64,000 bases of DNA from Prevotella illustrans (GTDB lineage Bacteria > Bacteroidota > Bacteroidia > Bacteroidales > Bacteroidaceae): contig NZ_JAERMS010000001.1 in NCBI RefSeq assembly GCF_017426725.1, positions 124,001 to 188,000 on the forward strand, written 5' to 3'. The position numbers and the translations under genes were made by a program. The notes beneath the pieces are model-generated. The model was not told where the DNA came from, made no database searches, and was given only the letters and a program-made list of their open reading frames with translations. This document shows, piece by piece, positions 28,331-37,740 of this stretch. The first letter of the stretch is position 1; the number at the start of each line of letters is the position of its first letter.

Positions 28331-29674
28331 ATGAGCAGCGAACAGCAATACATAGACTTATACACCGAAGCAGCCGACCTGATCAAGCGACATTCTGCCG
28401 GTGTACTCAATGCCGTACGCGACAAGGCTTTTGCCGATTTCAAGGCGCAGGGCTTCCCTTCACGCAAGGTTGAGCGGTATAAATACACCGACATGGCCCG
28501 GTTGTTTGCGCCTGATTACGGCCTGAATCTCAATCGTCTCGAAATTCCCGTCAACCCTTATCAGGCTTTCAAGTGCGACGTACCTAATCTCAGCACCTCT
28601 CTTTACTTCATCGTCAACGACAGTTTTTACACGAAGTCGCTGCCGCAAGCCTATCTTCCCGAGGGCGTCATCGTAGATTCGTTGAGTCATGTGGCTGCGG
28701 AAAAGCCCGATTTCATCGAAAAATACTATGCTAAAATCGCCCAAACGGGCGAAGACTCCATCACGGCGTTGAACACAATGTTAGCCCAAGACGGCCTTTT
28801 GGTTTATGTTCCGCGCAACGTGAAGATAGACCGAACGGTGCAGGTCATCAATATCCTTCGTTCCGATGTCGACCTGATGGTCAACCGCCGTGTGCTGATC
28901 GTTCTCGAAGAAGGAGCTGAAGCCAAGTTCCTTTTTTGCGATCACGCTTCCGACGACCGCCGTTTCCTGGCCACACAGGTTATCGAGGCCTATGTAGGCA
29001 ATAATGCCGGTCTGGAACTAAACTGCTTGGAAGAGACGCATTATAGGAATACACGCGTTAGCAATGTCTATATCGAGCAGCAATCCGGCAGCCACGTCAA
29101 TCATAACGTTATCACTTTGCACAATGGCGTCACCCGTAATCGTCTCGATTTGGTGTTCAGGGGCGAGGGTGCGGAATGTCAGTGCAACGGCTGTGTCATA
29201 GCCGATAAGCATCAGCATGTGGATAATAATACGCTGATTGATCACCAAGTGCCTCATTGCACCAGTAACGAGCTTTATAAATATGTACTTGATGATGAGG
29301 CTGTCGGAGCCTTTGCCGGCCTCGTTCTCGTGCGCAAGGACGCCCAAAAGACCGCCAGTCAAGAGACCAATCAGAATCTCGTGGTTACCCGAAAGGCCCG
29401 TATGTACACGCAACCCATGCTCGAAATCTACGCCGACGACGTGAAGTGCGCTCATGGTTCCACCGTCGGTCAGCTCAACGACGCGGCCATGTTCTACATG
29501 CGCCAACGTGGAATCAGCGAACGAGAGGCCAAGTTGCTGCTCGAGTTTGCCTTTGTCAATGAAGTCATCGACAAGATGGAACTCGAACCTTTGCGTGACC
29601 GTCTGCACTATTTAGTGGAGAAACGTTTTCGTGGAGAGCTTAATAAGTGTGAAGGTTGTAAACTTTGTAAGTAA
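28331..29674 (+). CDS. sufD: Fe-S assembly protein SufD
   Basis: A 447-residue beta-helical partner of SufB. Diagnostic segments are GFPSRKVERYKYTDM at the N terminus, NHNVITLHNGVTRNRL, and the C-terminal CAHGSTVGQLNDAAMFYMRQ, followed by RGISEREAKLLLEFAF and ending CEGCKLCK. It forms the SufBC2D complex and is needed for iron loading. Confidence 0.95.
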   Translation: MSSEQQYIDLYTEAADLIKRHSAGVLNAVRDKAFADFKAQGFPSRKVERYKYTDMARLFAPDYGLNLNRLEIPVNPYQAFKCDVPNLSTSLYFIVNDSFYTKSLPQAYLPEGVIVDSLSHVAAEKPDFIEKYYAKIAQTGEDSITALNTMLAQDGLLVYVPRNVKIDRTVQVINILRSDVDLMVNRRVLIVLEEGAEAKFLFCDHASDDRRFLATQVIEAYVGNNAGLELNCLEETHYRNTRVSNVYIEQQSGSHVNHNVITLHNGVTRNRLDLVFRGEGAECQCNGCVIADKHQHVDNNTLIDHQVPHCTSNELYKYVLDDEAVGAFAGLVLVRKDAQKTASQETNQNLVVTRKARMYTQPMLEIYADDVKCAHGSTVGQLNDAAMFYMRQRGISEREAKLLLEFAFVNEVIDKMELEPLRDRLHYLVEKRFRGELNKCEGCKLCK

Positions 29675-29679
29675 CATCG

Positions 29680-30912
29680 ATGAATACGGAATTAATCAGG
29701 GCTGACTTTCCCATCTTGTCCCGAACGGTTTATGGCAAGCCGCTGATTTATCTTGACAATGCCGCCACCACGCAAAAGCCGCTGTGTGTGCTTGATGCCA
29801 TGCGCAACGAGTATCTCAATGTCAATGCCAATGTCCATCGAGGCGTGCATTGGCTCAGCCAACAAGCCACCGAATTGCACGAGGGCGCCCGCGAAACCGT
29901 TCGCCGATTCATCAACGCCCGTAGCACGACGGAGATTGTCTTTACCCGCGGTACCACCGAAGGACTGAACCTGATAGCCTCCTGTTTCAGCGAGGCTTGC
30001 ATGCAGAAAGGCGATGAAGTCGTCATTTCTACGGTCGAACACCATTCCAATATCGTGCCTTGGCAGCTACAGGCAGCCCGCAAGGGTATCGTGCTTCGGG
30101 TCATTCCGATGGACGATGACGGCACGCTTGACTTAGAGGCGTTCCGTCGAATGTTGTCGCAGAAGACCAAGATTGTCAGCATTTCGCATGTCAGCAATGT
30201 ACTCGGAACAGTTAATCCCGTCGAAGATATCATTCGTATAGCCCACCAGTATGATATTCCCGTCGTTGTCGATGGCGCGCAGAGTGCCCCTCATTTCAAA
30301 GTAGATATGCAAGCACTGGACTGCGATTTCTTCGTATTCAGCGGTCATAAGATTTACGGTCCTACCGGTATCGGCGTGCTTTATGGCAAGGAAGCGTGGC
30401 TCGACCGCCTGCCGCCATATCAGGGTGGTGGCGAAATGATTGAGCATGTCAGTTTCGAAAAGAGCACATTCGAGCGTCCGCCGCTGAAGTTCGAAGCCGG
30501 AACGCCCGATTACATCGCTACGACCGGACTGGCCAAGGCTCTCGACTACGTGTCGTCTGTTGGTCTGGACGCCATTCAAAAGCATGAGGAAGACCTTACC
30601 CGCTACACGATCAGCCAACTGCTTCAGATCGACGGAATGCGCGTATTCGGCATTCCTGCCGACGCCGACCTCACGACGTTGCGCCACGACGCCGTCATCA
30701 GTTTCCAGTTGCGCGACATCCATCCCATGGATATGGGCACTTTGCTTGATCGGTTGGGCATTGCCATTCGCACCGGACATCACTGCGCCCAACCATTGAT
30801 GGACCGATTGGGCGTTCTCGGCACGTCGCGTGCCAGCTTTGCCCTTTACAATACCCATGAAGAGGTAGACGCGTTGGTAGCCGGCGTCAAGCGAGTTGCC
30901 ACCATGTTCTAA
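29680..30912 (+). CDS. sufS: Cysteine desulfurase SufS
   Basis: A 410-residue PLP enzyme that takes sulfur from cysteine for Fe-S assembly. The N terminus has the YLDNAATTQKP motif; PLP-binding Lys224 is in FSGHKIYGPTG, and the persulfide Cys369 is in RTGHHCAQPLM, the class II (SufS/CsdA) form with a short active-site loop. It lies 5 bp after sufD. No sufE or sufU activator gene is nearby, so the sulfur acceptor is encoded elsewhere. Its 3' end overlaps the convergent small gene by 4 bp. Confidence 0.96.
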   Translation: MNTELIRADFPILSRTVYGKPLIYLDNAATTQKPLCVLDAMRNEYLNVNANVHRGVHWLSQQATELHEGARETVRRFINARSTTEIVFTRGTTEGLNLIASCFSEACMQKGDEVVISTVEHHSNIVPWQLQAARKGIVLRVIPMDDDGTLDLEAFRRMLSQKTKIVSISHVSNVLGTVNPVEDIIRIAHQYDIPVVVDGAQSAPHFKVDMQALDCDFFVFSGHKIYGPTGIGVLYGKEAWLDRLPPYQGGGEMIEHVSFEKSTFERPPLKFEAGTPDYIATTGLAKALDYVSSVGLDAIQKHEEDLTRYTISQLLQIDGMRVFGIPADADLTTLRHDAVISFQLRDIHPMDMGTLLDRLGIAIRTGHHCAQPLMDRLGVLGTSRASFALYNTHEEVDALVAGVKRVATMF

Positions 30913-31199
30913 GCGAGGCTCCGCCGACAGACACGCAAGGCCTGCACGAACCATGCGATACAGGCCAGTCGTATCAAAACGGGCGATTCCATCGGGAATC
31001 CTGCCAGAACGAAAGCGGCCTGTACATTCAGCAGTTGCCAGGTCTGACGAGTGCTGATTTCTTTATCCAGAACAGTGCCATAGTATCGGCGTAACAGTGT
31101 AAAGGGTATGCACATGACCTGCACTACCTGCCTCAACAAGCGCCGAATATCCTGCAGACAGGAATTTAAAAAGCTTGGTAATGAAACGTTCTTCTCCAT
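30909..31199 (-). CDS. Small hypothetical membrane-associated protein
   Basis: A 96-residue protein I do not recognise. It has a basic, amphipathic N-terminal half and two hydrophobic stretches (LLNVQAAFVLAGF and VLIRLACIAWFVQAL) that could form a membrane hairpin, then a basic tail (RVCRRSLA). It is convergent with sufS, overlapping it by 4 bp, and has a candidate -7 site upstream. This makes it more likely a real gene than a chance frame, but its function is unknown. Confidence 0.55.
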   Translation of the reverse strand: MEKNVSLPSFLNSCLQDIRRLLRQVVQVMCIPFTLLRRYYGTVLDKEISTRQTWQLLNVQAAFVLAGFPMESPVLIRLACIAWFVQALRVCRRSLA

Positions 31200-31236
31200 G
31201 ATGTTGTTCTTTTGGTTCTGTTTTGATTGATGAATG

Positions 31237-31244
31237 CAAAATTA
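31237..31244 (-). promoter_or_regulatory. Candidate -7 promoter element for the small hypothetical gene
   Basis: Minus-strand TAATTTTG matches TAnnTTTG, 37 bp before the ATG at 31199. No clear -33 TTTG at the right distance. Confidence 0.4.
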
Positions 31245-31335
31245 GCGGCGTCTGTAGAAGTATTATTTCAGGCTATATTTTCCTCTTGTTAAAACTGTTA
31301 ATACGTAACATTTGTTAACTATATGAATCTGTTTT

Positions 31336-31974
31336 ATGCTGTTATCTCATTATTATAAAGAGGTGGTAGAGGCCGGTTGCGATGAGGCTGGACGTGGTTG
31401 TCTGGCCGGAAGCGTGTATGCCGCTGCCGTCATTCTGCCTCCCGATTATGAGAACCCCGCGCTCAACGACAGCAAGAAACTTACCGATCGCCGTCGCCAC
31501 GCGCTGCGAACGGAGATTGAACGTGACGCTTTGGCTTGGGCTGTCGGGGTCGTCACACCCGAAGAAATCGACCGAATAAACATCCTTCACGCCAGTTTTC
31601 TGGCCATGCACCGGGCGATTGACCAATTACGTCTCCGTCCCAAAGCGCTCATCATCGACGGTAATCGTTTCGATCCCTATCGAGTTGGCCCGGGATTACC
31701 CGATGAAGGAAAAGTTTTACCTTATACCTGCATCGTGAAAGGCGACGCCAAATACCAGTCGATAGCCGCTGCCAGCATTCTGGCTAAGACCTATCGTGAC
31801 GATTACATGGACGCGCTGGCCCTTCAATATCCTTATTATGATTGGCAACATAACAAAGGATATCCCACTCCGAAACACCGTGAAGGGATTCGTTTGCATG
31901 GAATCTCCCCATTTCATCGGCGCAGTTACAACCTCCTTGGCGCCAACGAACTCGAAATAAACTTTGAAGAATAG
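31336..31974 (+). CDS. rnhB: Ribonuclease HII
   Basis: A 212-residue enzyme removing ribonucleotides and RNA primers from RNA-DNA hybrids. The catalytic DEAGRG motif (Asp16, Glu17) and the following Gly-rich loop are intact, as are [21 protein letters not shown] and [22 protein letters not shown], with the third and fourth acidic residues. Eight bases separate it from the WYL regulator gene. Confidence 0.95.
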   Translation: MLLSHYYKEVVEAGCDEAGRGCLAGSVYAAAVILPPDYENPALNDSKKLTDRRRHALRTEIERDALAWAVGVVTPEEIDRINILHASFLAMHRAIDQLRLRPKALIIDGNRFDPYRVGPGLPDEGKVLPYTCIVKGDAKYQSIAAASILAKTYRDDYMDALALQYPYYDWQHNKGYPTPKHREGIRLHGISPFHRRSYNLLGANELEINFEE

Positions 31975-31982
31975 AATATACG

Positions 31983-32870
31983 ATGATGTCAAAAGAACTC
32001 CAACTCATCCTTCTGATGGTCGACGGTTTTGATTATACGGCAGAAGATCTCTGCCTCAAGATCGGTACGACACGTCGCCAACTCTACAATTATCTGCGGA
32101 AGTTTCGTGAGATGGGATTCATTGTTATCAACGAGAACCAATGCTACCGTCTCGATCCCGGTTCTCCTTTCTTCCAGACCTTGGCCCGCTCTGTCAACTT
32201 TACGGATGTCGAAGCCACGTTTCTGCATCGCCTACTCGATGGAACCGACGAAAAGAATCCGATGGTACCCGCTATCAAGCGCAAGCTCGAACGGTTCTAT
32301 CATCTGCGACAGTTTACCGATACCCGTTTCAAGGCCCACAATATTGAAACGCTCCATACGCTGATGGAGGCTATCAAGAAGCAATGTGTGGTCTGCCTGA
32401 AAGACTATTCGTCGCCCCATAGCAACACCGTCACCGACCGTGTGGTAGAACCTTACCAGCTTCTGAACGAAAACCTCGATGTTCGTTGCTACGAACTGAA
32501 GACGCAGATGTGCAAGACTTTCAAGCTGTCGCGTATCGGAAGCGTGGAGATCTACGATACGCCATGGATTTACACGGAGCGTCATCGTCGGCTCTTTACC
32601 GATATGTTTATGTTCAGTGGCACGGAACACCTGACCGTCCGGCTCCTGATGAGGCAGCTTTCGCATAACCTCATGCTCGAAGAATATCCCATTTCATCGG
32701 ACTGTTTTACGCCTGCTGCCGACGGCCACTGGCTTTTTCAGGCCGAGTTGGCCAGCTATGTCGGCATCGGGCGTTTCATCCTGGGCCTTTACGACGATAT
32801 CGAAATCTTAGATGATGAAGGCCTCAAGGCTTATATCCGTCAGAAAATACAATCCTTTAATCATATCTAA
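31983..32870 (+). CDS. WYL-domain transcriptional regulator
   Basis: A 295-residue protein with an N-terminal winged helix-turn-helix (LCLKIGTTRRQLYNYLRKFRE) and a WYL-type ligand-sensing domain (residues about 130-220, with VVEPYQLLNENLDVRCYEL) plus a WCX-like C-terminal extension. WYL regulators sense nucleic acids or small ligands and control stress, repair or defence genes; the target here is not known. It sits between rnhB and the Tricorn-type protease with gaps of 8 and 6 bp, so all three are probably one transcript. A second ATG directly follows the first. Confidence 0.85.
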   Translation: MMSKELQLILLMVDGFDYTAEDLCLKIGTTRRQLYNYLRKFREMGFIVINENQCYRLDPGSPFFQTLARSVNFTDVEATFLHRLLDGTDEKNPMVPAIKRKLERFYHLRQFTDTRFKAHNIETLHTLMEAIKKQCVVCLKDYSSPHSNTVTDRVVEPYQLLNENLDVRCYELKTQMCKTFKLSRIGSVEIYDTPWIYTERHRRLFTDMFMFSGTEHLTVRLLMRQLSHNLMLEEYPISSDCFTPAADGHWLFQAELASYVGIGRFILGLYDDIEILDDEGLKAYIRQKIQSFNHI

Positions 32871-32876
32871 AAACTT

Positions 32877-35800
32877 ATGTCTAAACTACATCTTTCTCAC
32901 AAGGAATCCTTGTTTGGCAAGCGATTCCTGACGGCAGTCTCCCTGTCGGCTGTCGTCTTGTGCGCAGTGGGCCAATCGAGGCCGCTCTGGATGCGCAATG
33001 GTGCCATCTCGCCCGACGGGCGGACAATCGCCTTTTCCTATAAGGGTGACCTCTACACGGTGCCTTCCGCCGGTGGCGAAGCCCGTCAGTTGACTTCTAA
33101 CGCGGCCTACGACTCCTATCCCGTATGGAGCCCGAATGGGCAGAAAATCGCCTTTTCATCGGCTCGCGAAGGCAGTCTGGATGTTTTTCTGATAGCCCGC
33201 GAGGGCGGCACGCCCGTTCGGTTGACGACCGACAGTGGCAATGAAACGCCGTTGGCTTTCACCGACGACACGCATGTGCTGTTTGAAAGCTCCGGCATGC
33301 CATCGCCCCAGAATATCATTTTCCCCGGCGGCTCCTTCTCGCAGGTATATCAGGTGGAGACGACCGCCGGCTGCCGCCCCCGTATTTTCTCCGAAATCTC
33401 CATGCCGGGACTTAGCGTCAATAAGGACGGGGCCGTGCTCTATCACGACGTGAAAGGCTATGAGGACGTCTGGCGTAAGCATCACACGTCGCCCATCTGC
33501 CGTGACGTATGGCTCAAACGGGATGGAAAATTCACCAAACTGACCCATTTCATCGGCGAGGACCGCAACCCTGTGTGGGGAGAGGGCGACACCTATTATT
33601 ATTTAAGCGAGGAAGACGGCACCTTCAACGTCTTCAAGAATAACCTGAGCGGTACGGCCAAGCGCCAGCTCACACATTTCAAGGGCAATCCCGTTCGCTT
33701 CCTGACCCGTTCGAACGATGGGATCCTGAGCTTCGGCTATGATGGTGAGCTCTATACCCTGCGCGAAGGACAGCAGCCCCGACGTGTGGAAGTCACCGTG
33801 ACAGCCGACCGCAACGACCGTGACTTGCAGCGTCAGGTGCTTCGCGGCGGCGCCACCGAGATGGCCCTGTCGCCCAACGGCAAGGAGATCGCCTTCATCC
33901 TGCACGGAGACGTCTACGTCACGTCGGTAGAATACGCCACCACCCGCCAGATCACCGACACGCCCGAACAGGAGCGCAGCGTCGATTTCGCGCCCGACGG
34001 CCGCAGTCTGGTCTACGCCAGTGAGCGCAATGGCCTGTGGCAGATTTACCAGAGCACCATCAAGAACAAGAAGGACGATCTCTTCACCTATGCTTCCGAG
34101 ATAGTAGAGGAGCAACTCGTCAAGAGCGACAAGACAAGTTTTCAGCCCGTTTACAGTCCCGATGGCAAGAGCGTGGCCTATCTCGAAGACCGTACTACGC
34201 TGCGGGCCGTCGACGTGAAGACGCACGCGCTGCGCACCCTTATGGACGGCAAGTACATGTATAGCTACAGCGATGGCGACCAGTGGTTCTCTTGGAGCCC
34301 CGACAGCCGATGGCTGCTGGCCAGCTACATCGGCAACGGCGGCTGGAACCACGGCGACGTGGCCTTGGTGCCGGCCGATGGAAAGGGTGAAATCCGCAAT
34401 CTCACCAACAGCGGTTACAACGACGGCAATGCCAAGTGGGTGCTCGGAGGCAAGGCCATGGTCTTCGAGAGCGACCGGGCAGGCTATCGCAGCCACGGAT
34501 CGTGGGGCTCCGAGCGCGACGCTTACATCATGTTCTTCGACCTCGACGCCTATGAGCGGTTCAAGATGACCAAGGAAGAATACGCGCGTTGGAAGGAAAC
34601 GAGCGAAGCCGAGAAGAAAGAGGCCGAGAAACGAGAAAAGGAGGAGGCCAAACAGGCCAAGGACAAGAAGAAAAATCCCAACGCCGTGAAACCTGAAAAG
34701 GTGGAGCCGTTGCAGCTCGACCTTGAGAATTGCCGCGACCGCGTGGTTCGGCTGACGGTGAACTCGTCGCATTTAGGCGACTTCCTGCTCAACAAAGAGG
34801 GCGACGCCATCTATTACCAGGCCCGTTTTGAGGGCAGCGCCGACCTCTGGAAGCACAGCCTGCGCGAGGGCAGCACCGTAATCGTGGCCAAGGGTATCGG
34901 CGGAGGAGGCATGATAGCCGACAAGGATTTCAAGAACATTTATCTCTGCGGTGGCGGTATCAAGAAGTTCGACGTGGCCACAAACACCATCAAGACCGTC
35001 GATTTCGAAGCCCGTTTCAACTATCGTCCCTATGCCGAGCGTGCCTACATGTTCAACCATGTCTGGCAGCAGGTGAAGGATAAGTTCTACGACCCGAAGC
35101 TGCACGGCGTCGACTGGGACGGTTATAAGAAGACCTACGAGCGCTTCCTGCCCTATATCAACAATCGTTACGACTTCCGCGACATGCTCTCCGAAATGCT
35201 GGGTGAGCTGAACGCCTCGCACACCGGCGCCCGTTTCTATTCCTATGGCACCAACCTTCGTACAGCCGCGTTGGGTCTTTTCTTCGACGACAGCTATACG
35301 GGCGACGGCCTGAAGATAGCCGAAGTCATCAAGCGCGGCCCCTTTGCGGTGCGCGATACGAAAGTGAAAGCCGGTGATATCATCGAGGCCATCGACGGCG
35401 AAAAGATTCTGGCCGGAAAAGATTACAACTATATGCTCGACGGCAAGGAGGGCAAAACCGTTCGCGTCACGGTGAGAAGTGGCGGCAAGCAACGCGACAT
35501 CGTCATCAGGGCCATCGGCAAGGGCGCTCAGAATAACCTGCTCTATCAACGTTGGGTAGATCGCAACCGGGCGCTGGTCGACAAATGGTCGAACGGGCAG
35601 CTGGCCTATGTCCACGTGCGGGCGATGGATAGCGAGAGTTTCCGTACCGTCTTCCGTGAGCTTCTCTCCGACAGCTGCCGGCAGAAGAAAGCCGTCATCG
35701 TAGACGAGCGCCACAATGGTGGCGGATGGCTCCATGACGACCTCTGCACGTTTCTGGGTGGCAAGCAGTATCAGAGCTTCGTGCCCCGCGGACAGTTCGT

Positions 35801-36143
35801 CGGCTGGGATCCTTGGAACAAGTGGGTGAAGCCCAGCTGCGTACTCATCTGCGAAGACGACTATTCCAACGGCCACGGCTTCCCCTTTGTCTATAAGACA
35901 CTGGGCATAGGCAAGCTCATCGGCGCGCCCGTAGCCGGCACGATGACGGCCGTGTGGTGGGAGTCGTTGCTCGACAACCAAATGGTCTTCGGTATTCCGC
36001 AGGTAGGCTGTGTGGATATGAAGGGGGTGTATGGCGAAAACAACACCTTACAGCCCGACATTGAGGTCTACAACACCCCGGAAGACTACCTCAGCGGTAA
36101 CGACGCCCAGCTCCGCCGCGCCGTCGAGGAAATGCTCAAGTAG
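32877..36143 (+). CDS. Tricorn-type S41 protease
   Basis: A 1088-residue exported serine protease. After an N-terminal signal/anchor (about residues 17-35) come beta-propeller repeats of the PD40/WD40-like kind (AISPDGRTIAFSYKGDLY; SYPVWSPNGQKIAFSS), a Lys/Glu-rich linker at about 575-615, a helical C1 domain (FNHVWQQVKDKFYDPKLHG), a PDZ domain (VKAGDIIEAIDGEKI) and the C2 catalytic domain. The nucleophile is Ser997 in DDYSNGHGFPF, after VIVDERHNGGGW. Tricorn enzymes release short peptides from proteasome-like digestion or take part in envelope protein turnover. Convergent with the ECF sigma gene 8 bp away. Confidence 0.93.
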   Translation: MSKLHLSHKESLFGKRFLTAVSLSAVVLCAVGQSRPLWMRNGAISPDGRTIAFSYKGDLYTVPSAGGEARQLTSNAAYDSYPVWSPNGQKIAFSSAREGSLDVFLIAREGGTPVRLTTDSGNETPLAFTDDTHVLFESSGMPSPQNIIFPGGSFSQVYQVETTAGCRPRIFSEISMPGLSVNKDGAVLYHDVKGYEDVWRKHHTSPICRDVWLKRDGKFTKLTHFIGEDRNPVWGEGDTYYYLSEEDGTFNVFKNNLSGTAKRQLTHFKGNPVRFLTRSNDGILSFGYDGELYTLREGQQPRRVEVTVTADRNDRDLQRQVLRGGATEMALSPNGKEIAFILHGDVYVTSVEYATTRQITDTPEQERSVDFAPDGRSLVYASERNGLWQIYQSTIKNKKDDLFTYASEIVEEQLVKSDKTSFQPVYSPDGKSVAYLEDRTTLRAVDVKTHALRTLMDGKYMYSYSDGDQWFSWSPDSRWLLASYIGNGGWNHGDVALVPADGKGEIRNLTNSGYNDGNAKWVLGGKAMVFESDRAGYRSHGSWGSERDAYIMFFDLDAYERFKMTKEEYARWKETSEAEKKEAEKREKEEAKQAKDKKKNPNAVKPEKVEPLQLDLENCRDRVVRLTVNSSHLGDFLLNKEGDAIYYQARFEGSADLWKHSLREGSTVIVAKGIGGGGMIADKDFKNIYLCGGGIKKFDVATNTIKTVDFEARFNYRPYAERAYMFNHVWQQVKDKFYDPKLHGVDWDGYKKTYERFLPYINNRYDFRDMLSEMLGELNASHTGARFYSYGTNLRTAALGLFFDDSYTGDGLKIAEVIKRGPFAVRDTKVKAGDIIEAIDGEKILAGKDYNYMLDGKEGKTVRVTVRSGGKQRDIVIRAIGKGAQNNLLYQRWVDRNRALVDKWSNGQLAYVHVRAMDSESFRTVFRELLSDSCRQKKAVIVDERHNGGGWLHDDLCTFLGGKQYQSFVPRGQFVGWDPWNKWVKPSCVLICEDDYSNGHGFPFVYKTLGIGKLIGAPVAGTMTAVWWESLLDNQMVFGIPQVGCVDMKGVYGENNTLQPDIEVYNTPEDYLSGNDAQLRRAVEEMLK

Positions 36144-36150
36144 CCATACG

Positions 36151-36774
36151 TCAACACGTGGCGCCCCACCAGGCGGCCAACATCGAAAACAATGGATTTC
36201 GAAGTTGGCCGCCTTTTTTACGCAAAACCATGATGGCACGATAGACGAGCTTGCGCACCGACCCTACCTGCAGGCCCATCAGCGCGGCTATCTCCTCGTA
36301 ATCCATGCCGTGCATATAACGAAGATAAACGGCTTCGCGTTGCCGGTCGGTAAGCATGGCCATGAGACCGGCAATCGTAGCGGCCACTTCCCGACGTTGT
36401 TCGTCGCCGATCATCGTGTCGAGAACCGTCACTTCGGTGGTGAAAGGCAGTTGACCCACTTCACGGTCCGACAGCTTGGCGGCTTTCTTATGCACGTTGA
36501 GCATGGCGTTGCGGAACGACCGGAAGAGATAGGCGTTGAAATCGGTCACTCCGGCCAACCGCCGGCGCTTCATGTAAATCAGACAGAACACGTCATGAAC
36601 GGCGTCCTCGCAAGTCTGCGGGCCGAAGCCCATGCCGCGGCCGTAGCCCATCAACCCGTCTACGGACAGGAAATAGAGAGACGAAAAGGCCTCGTCTCTA
36701 ACTTCTTCGTCCGCGCTGTTCAGGAACATCTTCCAATAAAGTTCCAACTGTCGATGTCGTTTTTCATTGCCCAT
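36151..36774 (-). CDS. Orphan ECF-type RNA polymerase sigma factor
   Basis: A 207-residue sigma-70 family protein of the ECF type found in Bacteroidetes PULs. Region 2 covers about residues 25-95 (TCEDAVHDVFCLIYMKRRRL) and region 4 about 138-190 (LTDRQREAVYLRYMHGMDY, then EEIAALMGLQVGSVRKLVY). No FecR or other anti-sigma gene is next to it; its only co-directional neighbour is the esterase gene 51 bp upstream. It could be the missing partner of the orphan FecR at 8279-9448 (inference). Confidence 0.9.
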   Translation of the reverse strand: MGNEKRHRQLELYWKMFLNSADEEVRDEAFSSLYFLSVDGLMGYGRGMGFGPQTCEDAVHDVFCLIYMKRRRLAGVTDFNAYLFRSFRNAMLNVHKKAAKLSDREVGQLPFTTEVTVLDTMIGDEQRREVAATIAGLMAMLTDRQREAVYLRYMHGMDYEEIAALMGLQVGSVRKLVYRAIMVLRKKGGQLRNPLFSMLAAWWGATC

Positions 36775-36825
36775 GGTCGACGGTATAGATTACGAAATGC
36801 CATTGGCGGCCGTTGATGTCTTGGC

Positions 36826-37647
36826 TCAGAAGGCGCGCAACCAGCTTTCCAGCTCAAGCATCAGCAGGTTATGGTAGCGGAAACCGGGCAGAATGCCCCA
36901 GCCGTGGCCGCCCGACGGATAGACGTGAAGAGAGGCCGGGACGTCGTGGCGATAAAGTTCCGTGTAGTAATTGACGCCATTGGCGGGCATCACGACATGG
37001 TCGTCATCGCTCAGGGCTATCCAGGCCCGCGGCGTCACGCGCGTCACCTGCAGGTCGTTGCTGTAAAGGCGCTCGTCTTTCTTCGTAGCGCTCTTACCCA
37101 ACAGATTGTCATGACTGCCCTTGTGGGTGAATGCCGGATCCATCGTTATGACGGGATAGAAAAGTATCTGGAAATTGGGCTTGGCGTCACCACGGCTGTG
37201 TGTGGCCAGCGTCGACGCCAGATGGCTTCCTGCCGAGAAGCCCATAATGCCTACGTCGTCACGGTTTATATTCCAGCGGGTGGCGTTGCGGCGTATCAGT
37301 TTCATGGCTTCCTCGGCATCGCCGATGGCCACTTCCTTCACGCCGTGGGGCATGCGATACTTCAAGACGACGGCCGCAATGCCCATGTTGTTGAGAAAGC
37401 CGGCCCAGTCGGTACCTTCCTTCGCCAGCGCCAGACTGGCATAGCCGCCGCCGGGACAGATGAGTACGGCCCGGCCCGTAGATTTCCGGGGCAAAAAGAC
37501 GTACACCTTTGCCGTGTCAGCAGCGTCGCCGCTCATGACGGGGGCGCCCTGGGGCCACAAATTCAGTTCGAAAGAACGTTGAGCCAGGGCCGGAGAGACC
37601 GCCAGAAGCAAAACGCAAATCATCATCAGTTGTTTCAATTTCTTCAT
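36826..37647 (-). CDS. Secreted alpha/beta-hydrolase (esterase)
   Basis: A 273-residue secreted protein with a signal peptide (about 1-22, ending ALAQ) and an alpha/beta-hydrolase fold: oxyanion loop CPGGGYASLA, nucleophile Ser138 in GFSAGSHLAS, Asp in ALSDDDHVV, and catalytic His in YPSGGHGWG. This resembles xylan/sugar acetyl-esterases of the BD-FAE/Axe type. It is divergent from a sialate O-acetylesterase gene 93 bp away, so the pair may share regulation and deacetylate related glycans. Confidence 0.86.
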   Translation of the reverse strand: MKKLKQLMMICVLLLAVSPALAQRSFELNLWPQGAPVMSGDAADTAKVYVFLPRKSTGRAVLICPGGGYASLALAKEGTDWAGFLNNMGIAAVVLKYRMPHGVKEVAIGDAEEAMKLIRRNATRWNINRDDVGIMGFSAGSHLASTLATHSRGDAKPNFQILFYPVITMDPAFTHKGSHDNLLGKSATKKDERLYSNDLQVTRVTPRAWIALSDDDHVVMPANGVNYYTELYRHDVPASLHVYPSGGHGWGILPGFRYHNLLMLELESWLRAF

Positions 37648-37687
37648 ATTCTGTTAGCTTTTAGTCTCATTTTCAATCATTTAGTTG

Positions 37688-37695
37688 CAAAGATA
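37688..37695 (-). promoter_or_regulatory. Candidate -7 element for the esterase-sigma operon
   Basis: Minus-strand TATCTTTG fits TAnnTTTG, 40 bp before the esterase ATG. On the plus strand TAATATTG (37708-37715) is a one-mismatch candidate for the divergent sialate O-acetylesterase gene. Confidence 0.45.
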
Positions 37696-37740
37696 AATAA
37701 AAAATCGTAATATTGCATAGCTAAATAAACGAAACCGACC

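Noticed and set aside
34773..35981. 402-residue open frame antisense to the Tricorn-type protease
   Set aside because: It is the reverse shadow of a strongly supported gene in G+C-rich coding sequence and shows no recognisable domain. The same holds for 33603-34772.
36031..36816. 261-residue frame across the Tricorn 3' end and the ECF sigma gene
   Set aside because: Spans the convergent boundary of two real genes; low-complexity start and no domain.
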